A stretch of 64,000 bases of DNA from Nageia nagi (Eukaryota; Pinophyta), in contig JBITNC010000001.1 of the NCBI GenBank assembly GCA_050084985.1, forward strand, positions 141,546,001 to 141,610,000. Direction: 5' to 3'. The translations under genes and the position numbers were made by a program. Under the pieces are notes generated by a model, which was not told the DNA's origin, ran no database searches, and worked only from the letters and a program-made list of their open reading frames with translations. Of this stretch, positions 21,561 to 33,841 are shown piece after piece; position 1 is the stretch's first letter, and every line of letters begins with the position of its first letter.

Positions 21561-23093
21561 ATGAAATTAAATGAATGTTAAAAACTTAATATAAAGCTTA
21601 GTAGACCATATAGAGTTACTTCACATATTGGTAACATGATGTACAAGCAAGAGATATTACCAATAATCAATATTCATTTAGACTTATATTGCCTAAAATG
21701 GAATTGTTAATAATGTTCATATCGTGTACTATCCTAGAACGAGATTATGAAGGATGTTTTTCAGTTAATGAAAATGATTTTTGATTGATGTGAAAATTGT
21801 ATTTACTCTTAGGCAATCATCAAAAGACTAATCTAATGGAAAGTACTAGTACTAGAATATGTCATGCAAGAATCTATCCATAACTTCCTTCCATAGCATG
21901 TACAATTCAAGATTTAAGGCCTAATCTCTCCTAAAGGGGATAACTTATTATATATGTACTTTATATCACATTTTAAAGATACTATTATGGGTGAATAAAT
22001 ATTACTCATTATTGCAATGAAGGAGTTACATGTAAAATCTTATTATAAGGGAATATAAGTATTGATCATAATCTTGTAATATAAGTACCCTTGGATTATA
22101 ATCACAATCTCTCTATTGAAGGGGCTAACACATGTGTCAATTCAGTCTTCAAAGTATGTTGGTTCCTTATTTATTGGCCTACTATTCTAACTATCTTAAT
22201 CATAGAGTGCATGAAAGAAATAAAAGGTGATAGACAAAAAGAAAAAAAATGAGAGGAAGATCTTTAACTAACTTGAGCTTCTATAAAGTAAGGACAAGTT
22301 GGAAGGAATTTAGTCTCAAAACCATTAATTCATGCAACACATTTCGAGCTATAAGTTATCAAACACTTCTTATGGAAATATATTAGATAACAATTACCTC
22401 CGCACTCACAAAGTGCAACTAGGTAAATCACACAACGATTTTAAAAAAGTACAATATAGTTCATCTTTGAGAGGGCGTACAAAATATACTTGATATTGAT
22501 AGAAGGTGTAATAAATATTACAAAATGAATAAAATACCTAACCAATATTACATTTACAATGGCCATATTTATAGTCCAAAAGTTCAATAAAAATCACCTC
22601 AAGAATGGTCATGATAAAATAAAATTAATAAAAACCTCTAACTAAACTATATCTAAATGATTGATAATTACTAAAATGAGCACATATTCATGTTTATAAG
22701 AGTTTGTAAGTTATCTGTAGCTAACAAAACTAATTGATAGAATTCAAATTCTGATAATGCAGGTGAAGCCATTCGGGATTGATTCGGATCTTCCTAATAG
22801 TTTTCTTGATTAAATTTATGTCATTAGTATCAAATTAACTAATTTTTAACTGACCAACCATCACTTGGCTTTTTTTTCACTTCTTGGATTTTCTTAGACA
22901 ATATTATACTATATCGAATATCTTATGGCCTTGAAATGTACTACCACATCATTCTATGAATTATTATGTTGCTTTGAATTCTTTTATAGTTCATTTTCAT
23001 ATTATCTTTTCATCTTTATTCATCTTACCATGGTTCAAGAAAAACATAGGTGACATCACTATTATTAAAGAGTGATAAGTTTTAATTACTTTT
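21207..23093. other. 1.9-kb segment present in unit 1, deleted in unit 2
   Basis: Flanked by the 9-bp direct repeat ATTAAATTG at 21,198-21,206 and 23,094-23,102; unit 2 has a single copy (44,685-44,693) and nothing between. Its first part resembles sequence following the NAA10 locus at 58,890 (60,250-60,640), so it is ancestral and was lost from unit 2. The rest (about 21,600-23,093) holds no recognisable gene. Confidence 0.75.
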
Positions 23094-23099
23094 ATTAAA

Positions 23100-24560
23100 T
23101 TGCATTAGTTGGGATGTGAGATCAAAACTCATGATGTCATCCGTCAAAAAATACAATATTCATCTTTGGTAACTTGTTGTCATAATGCAACTAGTTGATT
23201 AATGATATCATCTCTAAAACATGACAAAATGCCTTTATCTAATGAAACACACCTTTCTATAATCCAACAACCCGTCTAATGGTGTGGGTCGATGAAAACT
23301 ATGACATTAATGAAAAATGACATTCAAACTTTCCATTTATGGTGTGGATTAGTGGAAGAAGTTGGTTCCATGAAATGGCAAAAAAGTAGATGTGTTTTCC
23401 TTAATTTTTAGGTTTGATCATAATTGATCTTACCTTTTAAAGACCTTAGAGATGGAATCTTGTAAAACATTAGTAGAGTGAAAATGTAGTTCTTGGAGTT
23501 TAGTTTTCAAATATGTAATTTATTCCAATATCCAATTGATATAAATTGATTTATTATAGGCACTTCTAAAGGAAACTATTTAAAATGTCCTATTTTATGA
23601 CCATACCATGCTCTTTTATGACAATCATAGTTTGACCTAAAATACAATATTTTTTAAATACTTTTGGAAAAAGATACCTAACACATTGAAGATTATGCAT
23701 GATATTTTTTCATAAATTTTTTATGAATTTTTTATTTATTAATTTTTATTGGCCTTAATTACTATTTCGAAAAGTACCAATCTATTACACACATAATTTG
23801 ACCTAAACTTATCCTTTTTTTTTTTAATCTAATAGAGAATTGTTTGTAGATTGTGTACATATAATTTTTTTTTTCATAATTCCTAAAAACAAAGTTATTA
23901 AAAAAGTAATAGAACCTAATTTTTGAAGTTTAAGGACCAATTTTATTGAAAATTAATTTAAAAATATAAAAATTAACAAAATTGTAAAAAAAAATATATT
24001 TGTAATCTTCACTCTTTGATCTAAAATGGGTTTTAATTTTATGAATAAAATCCTCAGAAAACTTTATCAAACATCCATATAAAGTCATGATTAGTCATTC
24101 CCATCACCATGAACAAGAAGTTGCAAGTCAAAGGCTAAGACTTGGCCCACCAAGCCTTTCCTAAGGCTAAACCTAAACCTAAACTCAAATAATGAAATTT
24201 CAATTCATAATAAAATTTCCTTGTTTTTAACACTAAAATAAATGAAATTTCATTTTAAAATGAAATTTTGTTCCAAATGTAATTTCATTTTAAAATGAAA
24301 TTTTGGTTCATAATGAAATTTCATTGCTTTTTAACATTAAAAAATAACAAAATTTTATTATGAATTGAAATTTCAATCTTTAAAAACCAAAATTTTATTT
24401 TTAGCCTTGAACCAAAGATGAAATTTCAATTTTTAAAAATTAAAATTTTATTTTACATACAAAAATTTCATTTTAGGCTACTTTTTTCTATGTATGAAAT
24501 GTCCACCTCAAGTGTACCTAACTTCTTGTACATACCTATGTGATACTACTGAAGCTAATA
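23100..24560 (-). repeat. LTR-like terminal region of the minus-strand gypsy element, unit 1
   Basis: It follows the additional ORF at the element's 3' end. Minus-strand reading starts near TGTACAAGAAGTTAGG (about 24,535). It resembles the unit 1-only insertion 15,440-16,605 in inverted orientation. It includes a cluster of A/T palindromes at 24,176-24,480. The outer edge was not defined; the unit 1/unit 2 deletion repeat lies at 23,094. Confidence 0.55.
24176..24480. repeat. Cluster of short palindromes based on GAAATTTCATT/AAAATGAAA
   Basis: Perfect palindromes occur at 24,245-24,268 (24 bp) and 24,281-24,302 (22 bp). Several partial copies of the half-site ATGAAATTT follow to 24,480. The unit 2 counterpart is at 45,765-46,085 and has extra copies of a ttcagttcataatgaaa unit. 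The motif cluster sits inside the LTR-like region. Confidence 0.75.
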
Positions 24561-24999
24561 CAATTTATTGCAAAATGCGGTATCTAAGTAACACCTCTTA
24601 AACTTAGGACCCTAAGTTCAAAATTTTTCTAATATCTTTTATTGTAAATATGTCTATACATTATGGAAACTTCCAAGGGGAAATTTATGCCACCAAACTA
24701 GATTTCATTCATAACTTGAGGTTTGAGCTCCCAATATTACTTTTAATTTCACCCAATCTTTTACTATAGGGATATCAAAATTACCTATATTGAACTGGAT
24801 CAAAATCAACTAATTTGTACCAACAAAATTTAGATGTTTATGCTTTGAAGCCAATATTTTTATTATTTCTTGAAAAGCCATTTCATTCACCATGAACTCT
24901 ACTACCTATTTCTTTCTCCATTAGAAGTTTCTTATGTGAAATCTTGTTGGATCTTTGTCATTATTGTAATTGTTGCATAAAACTCTTCATTTTTTATGA

Positions 25000-27900
25000 G
25001 GACCTCCTTGGGTGTCCAAAAATTAGGCATTTGAATGATTTGTAGTGAACCCAACTCTTTAGACAACTTGGATAATTAGGCTACCAATGTATTTATGAGT
25101 TACTCCCCTTCTTCCACTATTATTCTAAAGTTAGGACTATATGGGTCATTAACAATAATGCTTCTTGATATTCTATAATCACAACAAAATCCTACAAGGT
25201 ATATGGTTCATTCAATTTCCTTTATACCTACTTTGCCTCAACTACCTTCCCTTTCAGAAAAGCTTTGGCTTTATTAAGAATGGAATCTTGATTGATCATC
25301 ACCTCCTTGGTAGATTGTATGAAATAATGTATCAAATATATGTATTTCACATTTTCAACAATATTCATCTATAATTTCTTCCTCATTTAAGTTACCAAAT
25401 GTGTGTTAAAAGGTACAAAGCTCATTCCTTGCTAAACTATGATAGGTTGAGATTCAAAGGCTAGCAATATGGATTTAATCTTGATATTTTCTACTTTATT
25501 CCTTCTTATGATATTATCTTGAGTACTATTATCCTCAACTATCTACAACAAATTTGCATCCTTTACACTTACCATAATCATCAGTTCTTCATTCTCTATA
25601 TTCTAAAGCTAGCACTTTTGCCTCAAGTTGTTGAAGTTGTGAATCTTTGTTTGATCAAGTTGCACATTCCATCATAATTTATTTGATTTTCAAGGCTAGC
25701 TGGTGCTTAACCTTTTCTACTTCTTTTTTAATTTATCCTATTTCTTGATCTTTAATTGCTAATTGCGCATCCTTATCATTTACTACTTTTGATGAAGGAG
25801 AGACATTCAATGTATGTTGTACTGTTTCAATCTAACTCATGAGGGATTTGATATAGAATTGACTATTTGCTAGCCTCTTATCCATATTTCTTACTTTTAT
25901 ATCTTTTTGTTAAATTTTCTTTTAAAGCAAGCTATATATAAGTTGATTAGTTCCAACCCTCTCATGGCAAATTCACTTTTACCTTCACAACTTACTTTAT
26001 CTTACTTGATGAAAAATGCCACACTTACCATTTGAGTGGGATCTTGTCATTGTTGCGACTATGTAATGATAACCATGTGCCATTTCTTTTGTTGCAGGTT
26101 AAATGTTATCTTCACATGTATTTTATCTAGTATGTGAGGGAGCTCTTAATGTTTTTTCTGTAACCATGGGTTGAAGATTTCCTTTATCTTGTCACATTCC
26201 TCATATTTATCTTTGAGACTTAGGGTACAACATTCTAGGTCATGATGCAGTAAAAGAATAAGGGTTATATTTAACATGTGGGTAACTAGGGTTAAGGGAA
26301 TTATACTACCACCTAGAGAAAATACATTAGTTTAGATACCATATTGGGATATGGTTGGAATACTAGAGGTGGTTTTAGGTTTCTCATTTAGATATTTAGG
26401 GGATATAGGTTGAGTATCCCCACTACTCTCACTCTATGTAGTAACATCATCTCTAATTTGTAATTGATGTGGTCTTTTTTATTGAATTGAGGATGTTTGT
26501 AGGGTTATAACTTGAGTATCCCTTTGGGTTTTCACTTTAGGAGACTTCCAAAAAGTAATTCTAAAATGGGTATTTGATGTTCCTTCTAAGTGTTCTTCAA
26601 AATAAAGGTCAAGAGTTAGATGATATGTACCTAATTGGATTTATGATGGTTGATCCTCCTTAGACTTTAAAAAATGTTTATCTATCCGCTAGGTTTATCC
26701 AACACCTTATATTATTCTCCTTTGTTTGGATGGGGGTACCTCTTCTTTAGCCTCTTTGTCCTCCATTTATTCTCCTTTAGTTTCCTTGGCTTTTAGTGTG
26801 ATGGCTTGAGATTCAATAACTTTTATGGCCACTTCCATTAATTTTGGCCTTCTTTCTTTAGACATAACCATGTATTTTATACATTTTATTTCTTTTAATA
26901 CTTCTTTATATTACATGGGCTTCTTTCCTTGGTCTCTTGATTTTGAGTACCTTTTCCTTTTTATCTTTTTCTTGGTTGGACTATATTTTTTTGTCATAAT
27001 ATTTGGTAAATTTTACATCTTAGTCATAGTCCCAAGGGTTCATATGAGTTTGAGAATTTTTCCTATATTGGATGAATACTTTTTGCTTATATGGGCTCCA
27101 ACTATTGTTCTTTAAATTGGATTTTAGGTTTTTATACTACTCTCTCATATTTTCAAGGTTGAAATCCCTAGTCTTTTGGTAAAGTTCCTTCAGTCTTCCT
27201 TGGTAATAAATTTTCCACTAGTGTATACTAACAAGGGGCCATCCTTTACATTTTTTTAGAGTTATTTATAAATAGTTTTTGAGGTCTCATAAAATTTGGG
27301 GGGCTTCATATTAATGCTATTGAGTTTGAGAGTAAAAATTCCCCTAAGATCATAATCCTATGCTATGTTAATCTCTCAGAGTTGAAGTTTGAGCATCCTC
27401 ATGATGATTAGGGGAAAATAATGTTTTTCTTTGATGGTGATTCCTTTATATATAAATATGCATTTATATATGCTTTTATTTACTCTTACACTACCTTAGT
27501 TTTCTTTTATAAATTCTTTTTATCGATAATATTCCATGTTGAACAACCAATCTATAACATAACAAGCAAGTTATATAACACTTTTGCCAAATACATACAA
27601 TTATATGATGGTGTACTTCTTTGTGAAGTACCAATATCCTTCAACCATATATGTTCTCCATTTATTTATAGTAATGGGAGGAAGTCATAAAATTGGAGCT
27701 CCTTTAATCATTTAAAGTGTGGGACCTAAGAAGAATTGTACAAAATCATAATAAGAATTATCTAGACTTATCCTATTTGTCCACTAGTCTATGGGTTGTG
27801 GCTATTCACCTTGCATTTTTAATTGTAACCCAAGAAACCTTTATAGGTATTGATACACAAACAACCAATAAATATATGAACCGTAGTGAAAAGAGGGCAA

Positions 27901-28660
27901 TTGTGTGAGGGTGCTTAAACTTTATTTGATTAATGAAGATAAATACTTAGCCTAATCAAATAGTATTACTAGTTATTATGGATATGTAATTACATATGCT
28001 AGAGCCAATTGGTTCCTAGTTACTACTTTACCATTTCTCCATTCGAACACTATGGCTAGCATGGAAAAGACAAATCGTATTTGAATGCATTGATGGAAGT
28101 GTCCTTTGTTAGCATGTTAGGGAAAGTGCTTTCGACATGTTCATTAAACTAATTTAGTAAATATGGCATGTAGTACATTAGTTTCTCATTCATTATAATA
28201 TTTTTTAGAGGGTTTTCTATACAAAGGGGATGAAATGCCTCTACTATCATAGGCTACAACATATCAAAAATCCTTTTACCATGTTCATTTTCACTATAAT
28301 ACTGATCAAAATTTCCCTTTGGTTCTATAGAAGCTATTAATTTAGGATAGGGGTGACACACCTTAGGAATAAAATGCATGAGTAATGAGCCATTTAGACT
28401 ATACTTGATATTATCTAAGCTAGCAATTATGGAATTCTCTAAGGCTATTTTCTTCAAATCTTTGTAATGACCATGAATCTATGTGTTCATAAAATTTTGC
28501 ATCAAATCTATCCACTGATAAGCATTGATATGCTTCTTACCCATGATATGTTTGAATCAAGAGCCTTGTGAAATATTTTTGGAAATATATTACCCTTATT
28601 AACCTTTTAATGATCTTGGTTGATATCCAAGAGTAAGAACAAAAAGCTTGCACCACCAAA
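25000..28660 (-). pseudogene. Long additional ORF 3' of pol, second family, unit 1
   Basis: Minus-strand reading with stops gives MGKKHINAYQWIDLMQNFMN (near 28,540), then a 67-codon stretch (28,254-28,457) containing NIKYSLNGSLLMHFIPKVCH. GYWYFTKKYTII (about 27,610) resembles DDWYFLKDHIVI of the plus-strand element, and NNSWSPYKQKVFIQYRK (about 27,080) resembles its NLGWDPNKIHYFIKF block. A lysine-rich tail and coiled-coil-like part follow (25,400-26,000). Function unknown. Plus-strand open frames here (25,165, 26,825, 27,421) are antisense shadows. Confidence 0.55.
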
Positions 28661-28900
28661 TGCTTATTTTGAAACTATAAGAGTGGTGATGATATTTATG
28701 ATGAGGTGTGTCAACATAATTTTAACCCTACTTAGCCATAATTACATGCCTAGGAAAATGTACCTAATATAGGAGATAAAAACCTAATTAATATCCTAAT
28801 TAATTAGCACACTTTTCTAAATAGTCATATTTACATATGGTAAATCTACTAAGTGGTGGCATAATATTTCAAATGTTGATCATTGATGGTGATATGTAAA
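28661..28900. other. Spacer between integrase and additional ORF
   Basis: No coding recognised; corresponds in position to the 8,256-8,750 spacer of the plus-strand element. Confidence 0.35.
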
Positions 28901-29990
28901 ATTCAATCATTCATTCAAGCTAACTCAAATAAATTGCATTATTTATTTCCATTAATTAGGTTGGGTTCAGCCCATATGGAATTAAACTTTTAATGCTTAT
29001 CAAGATTTTCCTATTCATCATCCTATTTCACACTAGATCTCCCTATTTGAAATCTACTGTAGATGATCTATTCCTATCAAATCATATTTTGAGAATGTTG
29101 TTCCTTCTTTCTAGCCTATAATAGGCCTGATTATACATTTATTATAAATTCATCAATTCATTCAATGCAAAACTACATGGTGTCTATGTTTGACATCTCA
29201 GACTGTTGAAGTAAGAGTATCAAAATTTGGGTATGTGTAGGTAATACAACCCTCTTCTCATAAATAAGCATGTAAGAGAAGAACTAATTAATGCTTTGTA
29301 TATGATTTGATTTACTCATAGAGAAAAATAAAGATTTGTGTGCCAACTTATTTTGTTATCACTAATCATCCTCTTAAGAATTCAGAGTAAATTCTTATTT
29401 GTAGAATCGACCAAACCATTGCCTTAGGGGTAGAAGTTTGAAGATAGCTTCTAGTATATACCATATTTTACAAAAAAGATTTACTTTCATACATAAGAAT
29501 GTAGAACCATTATATGATATCACCATTTGTAGAATTTCAAAATGGATGATGATGTGCTCCATGAAATCTTTGATTATTTCTTGATCTACATTTTTGATCA
29601 TCAGTGCCTCTTCTTATCTTGTAAAATAGTCAATATAAGTTAAGAAAAACTTGTGTCCAATTAAATAATTTGGATTTATCACCCATATAAAATTGAGTTT
29701 CCACTATTGAAAAGGCTCTTTTACCATAATCTATTGTAGCGACATAATGACCATCCTCCTTTTCCCTACATATTATCAATATTTCTCATATTCTTTGGTC
29801 ACCTTAAAGGATTCTATGTAGATAGAAGGATAATAATATTTGGCTTAAAGAATTTTTTCCATGGTTGTGTAACCTAATAAATATGATACTCCCTTAAGTA
29901 TAGAATGAAATTCATCATGGAACCTACCAACCTCATTGGTATATATTCATCTCAATAACACCACATCATGATTTTATCTAAATAATACAT
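28900..29990 (-). pseudogene. gypsy integrase remnant, unit 1 minus-strand element
   Basis: The minus-strand read gives GHKFFLTYIDYFTR (about 29,640), KNVDQEIIKDFMEHIIIHF and MVISYNGSTF (29,500-29,595). These match the integrase core of the plus-strand element (YKFILTTIDYFTRW, KNVDQKVVIEMI, IISDNGPTF). The second catalytic Asp is Tyr here (SYNG instead of SDNG). Upstream VKEPFQ and NFIWVINPN show the first core block. Stops are frequent. Confidence 0.8.
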
Positions 29991-30049
29991 TATATCTATT
30001 AGGGTATAATATAGGAATTAAGCCTAAATATTCTCCTTTTTCAAGCATT

Positions 30050-31010
30050 CAACTATCATGGGAGTTTATTGATATCAAAATACCTATTTATCTATGTGAT
30101 CCAACCATTCTATTTATTTATTACCTTTTCTTCTCTTTCACATACCTTATGTATGTAGACTTGTTCAGAAGAGGCATCAGATGCTAATTATTAATACATT
30201 TCTCTTCCCTTCATGATCTTTGTAGGTTTTATCTCTACATCATATTTTAGGATTTTGGAAATCCACTATTTCTTCCATCCCTTATTTCTCCTTGTATAAT
30301 GTAACCTTAGACATCCATATGGACAATTAAGAAGAATATCTAGCTCTATGATACATAGTGGTTGAACTTGATTAGATCTTTCATCATGGAAAACACCCAT
30401 TTTTCTATAAAATTGTATCTTTCTTCCATATCATACAAAATCTAACTAAAGAATGCAATATATGGTCATTGTTATCACTATTCTTTGGGGTTAATACTAT
30501 AACTAAACTCTTTTCTTCCCTATAAGCATACAAGGTAAAGCTTTTATTGAAATTTGAATTGACCAATATAAGATCTTTGATGATGGCTAATTTTATTTTC
30601 TTAAACGTGTCTTTCCACTTAGGTATCTAGATGAAATGGACACCTTCTTTTAATATCTTTGTGATAGGCCACACTAATTTGGAAAAATATTGTATGAATC
30701 TTCTTACAAAGTTAATTTTCCCAAGGAATGATTGTATGAATTTCTTATTACAAGGAAAGGTAAATTTTGTAATTTCCTCAACTCTTTCTGTATCTATGGA
30801 CCATTATCATTTTGAAGTAATACAACCTAATAAATTCCTTTCATCTACAATAAATATGGACTTCTTGAGGTTGAGAGAAATTTTGAACACTTGACATCTA
30901 GCAAAAACTTGTTGGAGATATTGTAGGTGATTCTTATTTTAATGAGAAAATATTTTCACATTATCTAAGTAAACTAAGACAATTTTATTGACTAGCTCAC
31001 CTTTAGGTAT
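30050..31010 (-). pseudogene. gypsy RNase H and C-terminal RT remnant, unit 1
   Basis: The minus-strand read starts with IVLVYLDNVKIFSH (about 30,980), then VFARCQVFKISLNLKKSIF, QSFLGKINFVRRFI (about 30,740) and ITKILKEGVHF (about 30,650). RNase H follows with SFTLYAYREEKSL (about 30,530) and, in another frame, YDVEIKPTKIMKGREMY (about 30,210). The Y-x-DD motif is YLDN. The N-terminal two thirds of RT is missing: the linker block ending AWSYKYLK (about 31,030) runs straight into this part. The same junction exists in unit 2. Confidence 0.85.
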
Positions 31011-31014
31011 TTAT

Positions 31015-31900
31015 AAGACCAGGCTATAATTCTTGGAAACTCCATGTAAATTTGGATTATATTTTTAATTTCATGAGGGGTATTTCAAGAACCAACCTTT
31101 ATAATCCTTCTATGATAAACTTCTATCTCCTGATAACTTATCTTATTGAAAGCCATTCCTCTAACTCTTGCGTAATTATCCCTATAAAATAGCCTTTCAA
31201 ATGGAAACAAGTCCTTAATAATCACATTATTTGTCAATTGTAACACATAATCTTACCTAAAAATTTTAGTTAATGATTCTTCATCATTTGAGCACAACAC
31301 TTGTTGAACCAAGAGTTGATTAATCTTATCATCATCTTGAAATACCTACTAAAAGTAATCATTGTTTGGGACTAGAGATATGAATATTAGTTAGAATCCT
31401 TTCTAATTGAATCAGTATTCTATGGGATCAAACATAGTTCCTCTTTGATCTAAAGCATTAGTAACAGTATTTTCCTTTCATAGAATGGGTATGAAGTTTA
31501 GAGCATCAAAAATTTCAAGCAAGTTCCAAACTCTATTTCTACAAGCCTTTAAGTAATCATGCCTCATTGAACATCTTTTGATCACTTGATTTATTATCAA
31601 GTTTGAGTCACCAAATATGTTTTGGAATTTAATATTCATTTAATAATATATTAAACCATAAATGAAATACCTATAATAGGAAAATAAAGGCCACATGAGG
31701 TTTAGAAATTGAAATTAAAAACTCTTTCCATTTTTTGATAACTAAATATATTATAGCAATAAGCTTAAGGTTAGGCTTATTGGATCAAATAAGTATGAAT
31801 TCAACCTTAAATTTGATGATTTTAAAGATCTAAATATTGTAGGATTTGTCTAATGATTCTAGAATCTCATAAAAATTGTAGGATTTGTCTAATGAGTCTA
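31015..31900 (-). pseudogene. Archaeal-type RNase H and linker, upstream of RT, unit 1
   Basis: The minus-strand read gives FQNIFGDSNLIINQVIKR, then RNRVWNLLEIFDALNFIPIL and ENTVTNALDQRG (31,460-31,680), the C-terminal half of the aRNH. The linker blocks VFQDDDKINQLLVQQV, LQLTNNVIIKDLFPFERLFY and IYMEFPRIIAWSYKYLK follow (31,020-31,380). The first half of the domain (31,680-31,900) is barely recognisable. The order aRNH-linker-RT is the same as in the plus-strand element. Confidence 0.65.
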
Positions 31901-31966
31901 GAATCTCAACCTTACAGTTTGATTTCTTGAATTCTTCCTAAACCTTATTATTTTGGTATGAAAAGA

Positions 31967-32640
31967 ACTATAATTTTATATAATCAAATAGTCATAAATT
32001 TCTTAGTATATCAAGTTCAAAATGATAATATCCAAAGGTTTATAAGCATGTAAAATAGGGTGATTATAGCTACTAATAGCTTTTTTGATGAAATTAAACA
32101 CAAAAGAAATTAATGAATTGAAATGACCTTGATACATGTTTTTATATCTGTAATTATAAATTAAAAAAAAAAGAATATTATATAACATCATGGAACTCTC
32201 TCCAATATTTTAAATCATTTTATATACATAAATGAGGATTTGTAACAAATTAAAAATTAAAATTAGGTCTCTAAGATATTTCCCCTTCGAAGATGTGGTG
32301 GTAGGAATGAAGGCCACATTTCCAAATTGATAAAAAAAAGATATTCATATTTTTTAAAGATATGTCCCTAAAATGATAATAATATTAATGAATATCATGA
32401 ACTTATTATTTTTTATTTTTATACTTTTTATTCCCTTTTAATTTTTGAGAATGGTTGTAGATCCTTCTATGAAGAAATGAATTTGGAGCAAAAATGAACA
32501 TATAAAAATTACAAAGGAAGATCCCAAAAAGTAATTTAGATATTGATGATCATTTGTGCCATTCCTATATGGTGATGTAGATATTAGAAAATCTTTATAA
32601 AGATCAAGAACCCAATACTTGTAGTGAATATCATAAATAA
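31967..32640. repeat. Near-identical patch between the two duplication units
   Basis: Compared with 53,447-54,120 this stretch shows only a few substitutions and small indels, by eye about 98-99% identity, whereas neighbouring parts of the units are nearer 90-93%. It contains a 74-codon minus-strand open frame (32,438-32,662) preserved in the other unit (53,916-54,140) with a single visible residue change. No domain recognised. Confidence 0.6.
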
Positions 32641-33018
32641 GGATGAACAACTTAAAATACATGAAGAGCTATGAAATATATATGAAACGATAACAACACC
32701 ATATAATGAAGAATTTGAAGAACATGAATAGTATGAATATCTTGAAAATAATGAAAAATGTAAGAAATATATAATATATAATATATCAATGAACATAAGC
32801 TAGGAAAATATTCATTCATCGCAATAGTAAACATGAATAAAAACTAAAGAGCTAGAGATAAAGAGCATCTACTTGAATGATATAAGAGGACCTCATTTAT
32901 GTCATCATAGTACATGAATACTTAGAGGATATTCTATTCCTTTGAATATCAAAATCGGTTATGATGATGCCCCAATTGAATATATGGTAATGATAAAAAT
33001 TTGAAAAGTTAATCAAAT

Positions 33019-33020
<2 letters not shown>

Positions 33021-33110
<90 letters not shown>
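33021..33110. repeat. (TA)n microsatellite, about 90 bp
   Basis: Uninterrupted alternating T and A apart from one slip near 33,083. The matching place in unit 2 (about 54,495-54,505) has only a few TA steps. Confidence 0.95.
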
Positions 33111-33116
<6 letters not shown>

Positions 33117-33841
33117 GTAACATTTCATTATTATGGGGTTTCCATGATTTAGCTTTAAAAGCCTCAACGATAAAGGAATAATAATAATAATTATTTAATT
33201 ATTGAAATAATTTGACAAACATTGATATTGATCAAATTCATTATGATATGTTATAAAATAATATTTTTTAATTATTGAAAACCTTTGACAATAAAAAAAA
33301 CTTAAGTTTTAACTTTTCTTTTTATTTATTTTGAACTGAAAAAGAGTTATTGAAGTTGGAAAATTAGATGGAAACTTTCTTAAGAGAATTATTTTATTCC
33401 TTATCCATCTTTGATTTGATATTCTTCCTGAGTTTTTTTTTTTTTAATTTTAAGTATGTACCTTTTCGTTTCATTTGAGAATTATTTTTTGCTTGATATT
33501 ATACCTATCAAGAGAAAATAATACTATTTACAATATATTAAAATCATATGTTTCATATTTATTTTTATTCTAATATTTCTAATTTCTTTAAAAAAATTTG
33601 ACACATAAATCCATGATTTTTTAAGTACTTTGATTACCTTTCTATCTACCATTTTAAATAATTCTCAAATTTAAATTAACCTAATTGAATTGGATTAAAA
33701 AGAAATAAACTTTTCCCACTAATCCATTATCATTCTAGATTTCATGATAATGCTTACATTTTTAGTATTTTTTTAGTTTTTAGAAAAAAACCAAATCTAA
33801 ATAAAAGTAATTTGTTATATGGATTCAACAAAAATTTACAT

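Larger units (their letters stand above)
23100..31900 (-). mobile_element. Tat-like Ty3/gypsy element with post-pol ORF, unit 1 copy
   Basis: On the minus strand, from high to low coordinates: archaeal-type RNase H, linker, truncated RT, RNase H, integrase, a long additional ORF, then an LTR-like terminal region. The order matches the plus-strand element at 4,279-14,476, but the LTR is unrelated, so this is a second family. It is heavily decayed. A collinear copy is at 44,694-53,390. Gag and protease are not found next to it; a LINE remnant lies beyond 34,300. Confidence 0.8.

Noticed and set aside
21207-23093. Mutator-like DNA transposon with 9-bp target duplication
   Set aside because: No terminal inverted repeats were seen and the first part is shared with the locus at 60,250-60,640, which favours deletion from unit 2.
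26825-27690. Hydrophobic plus-strand open frames that look like membrane proteins
   Set aside because: They are antisense to the lysine-rich minus-strand additional ORF; complementing A-rich Lys/Asn codons yields Phe/Leu/Ile-rich shadows.
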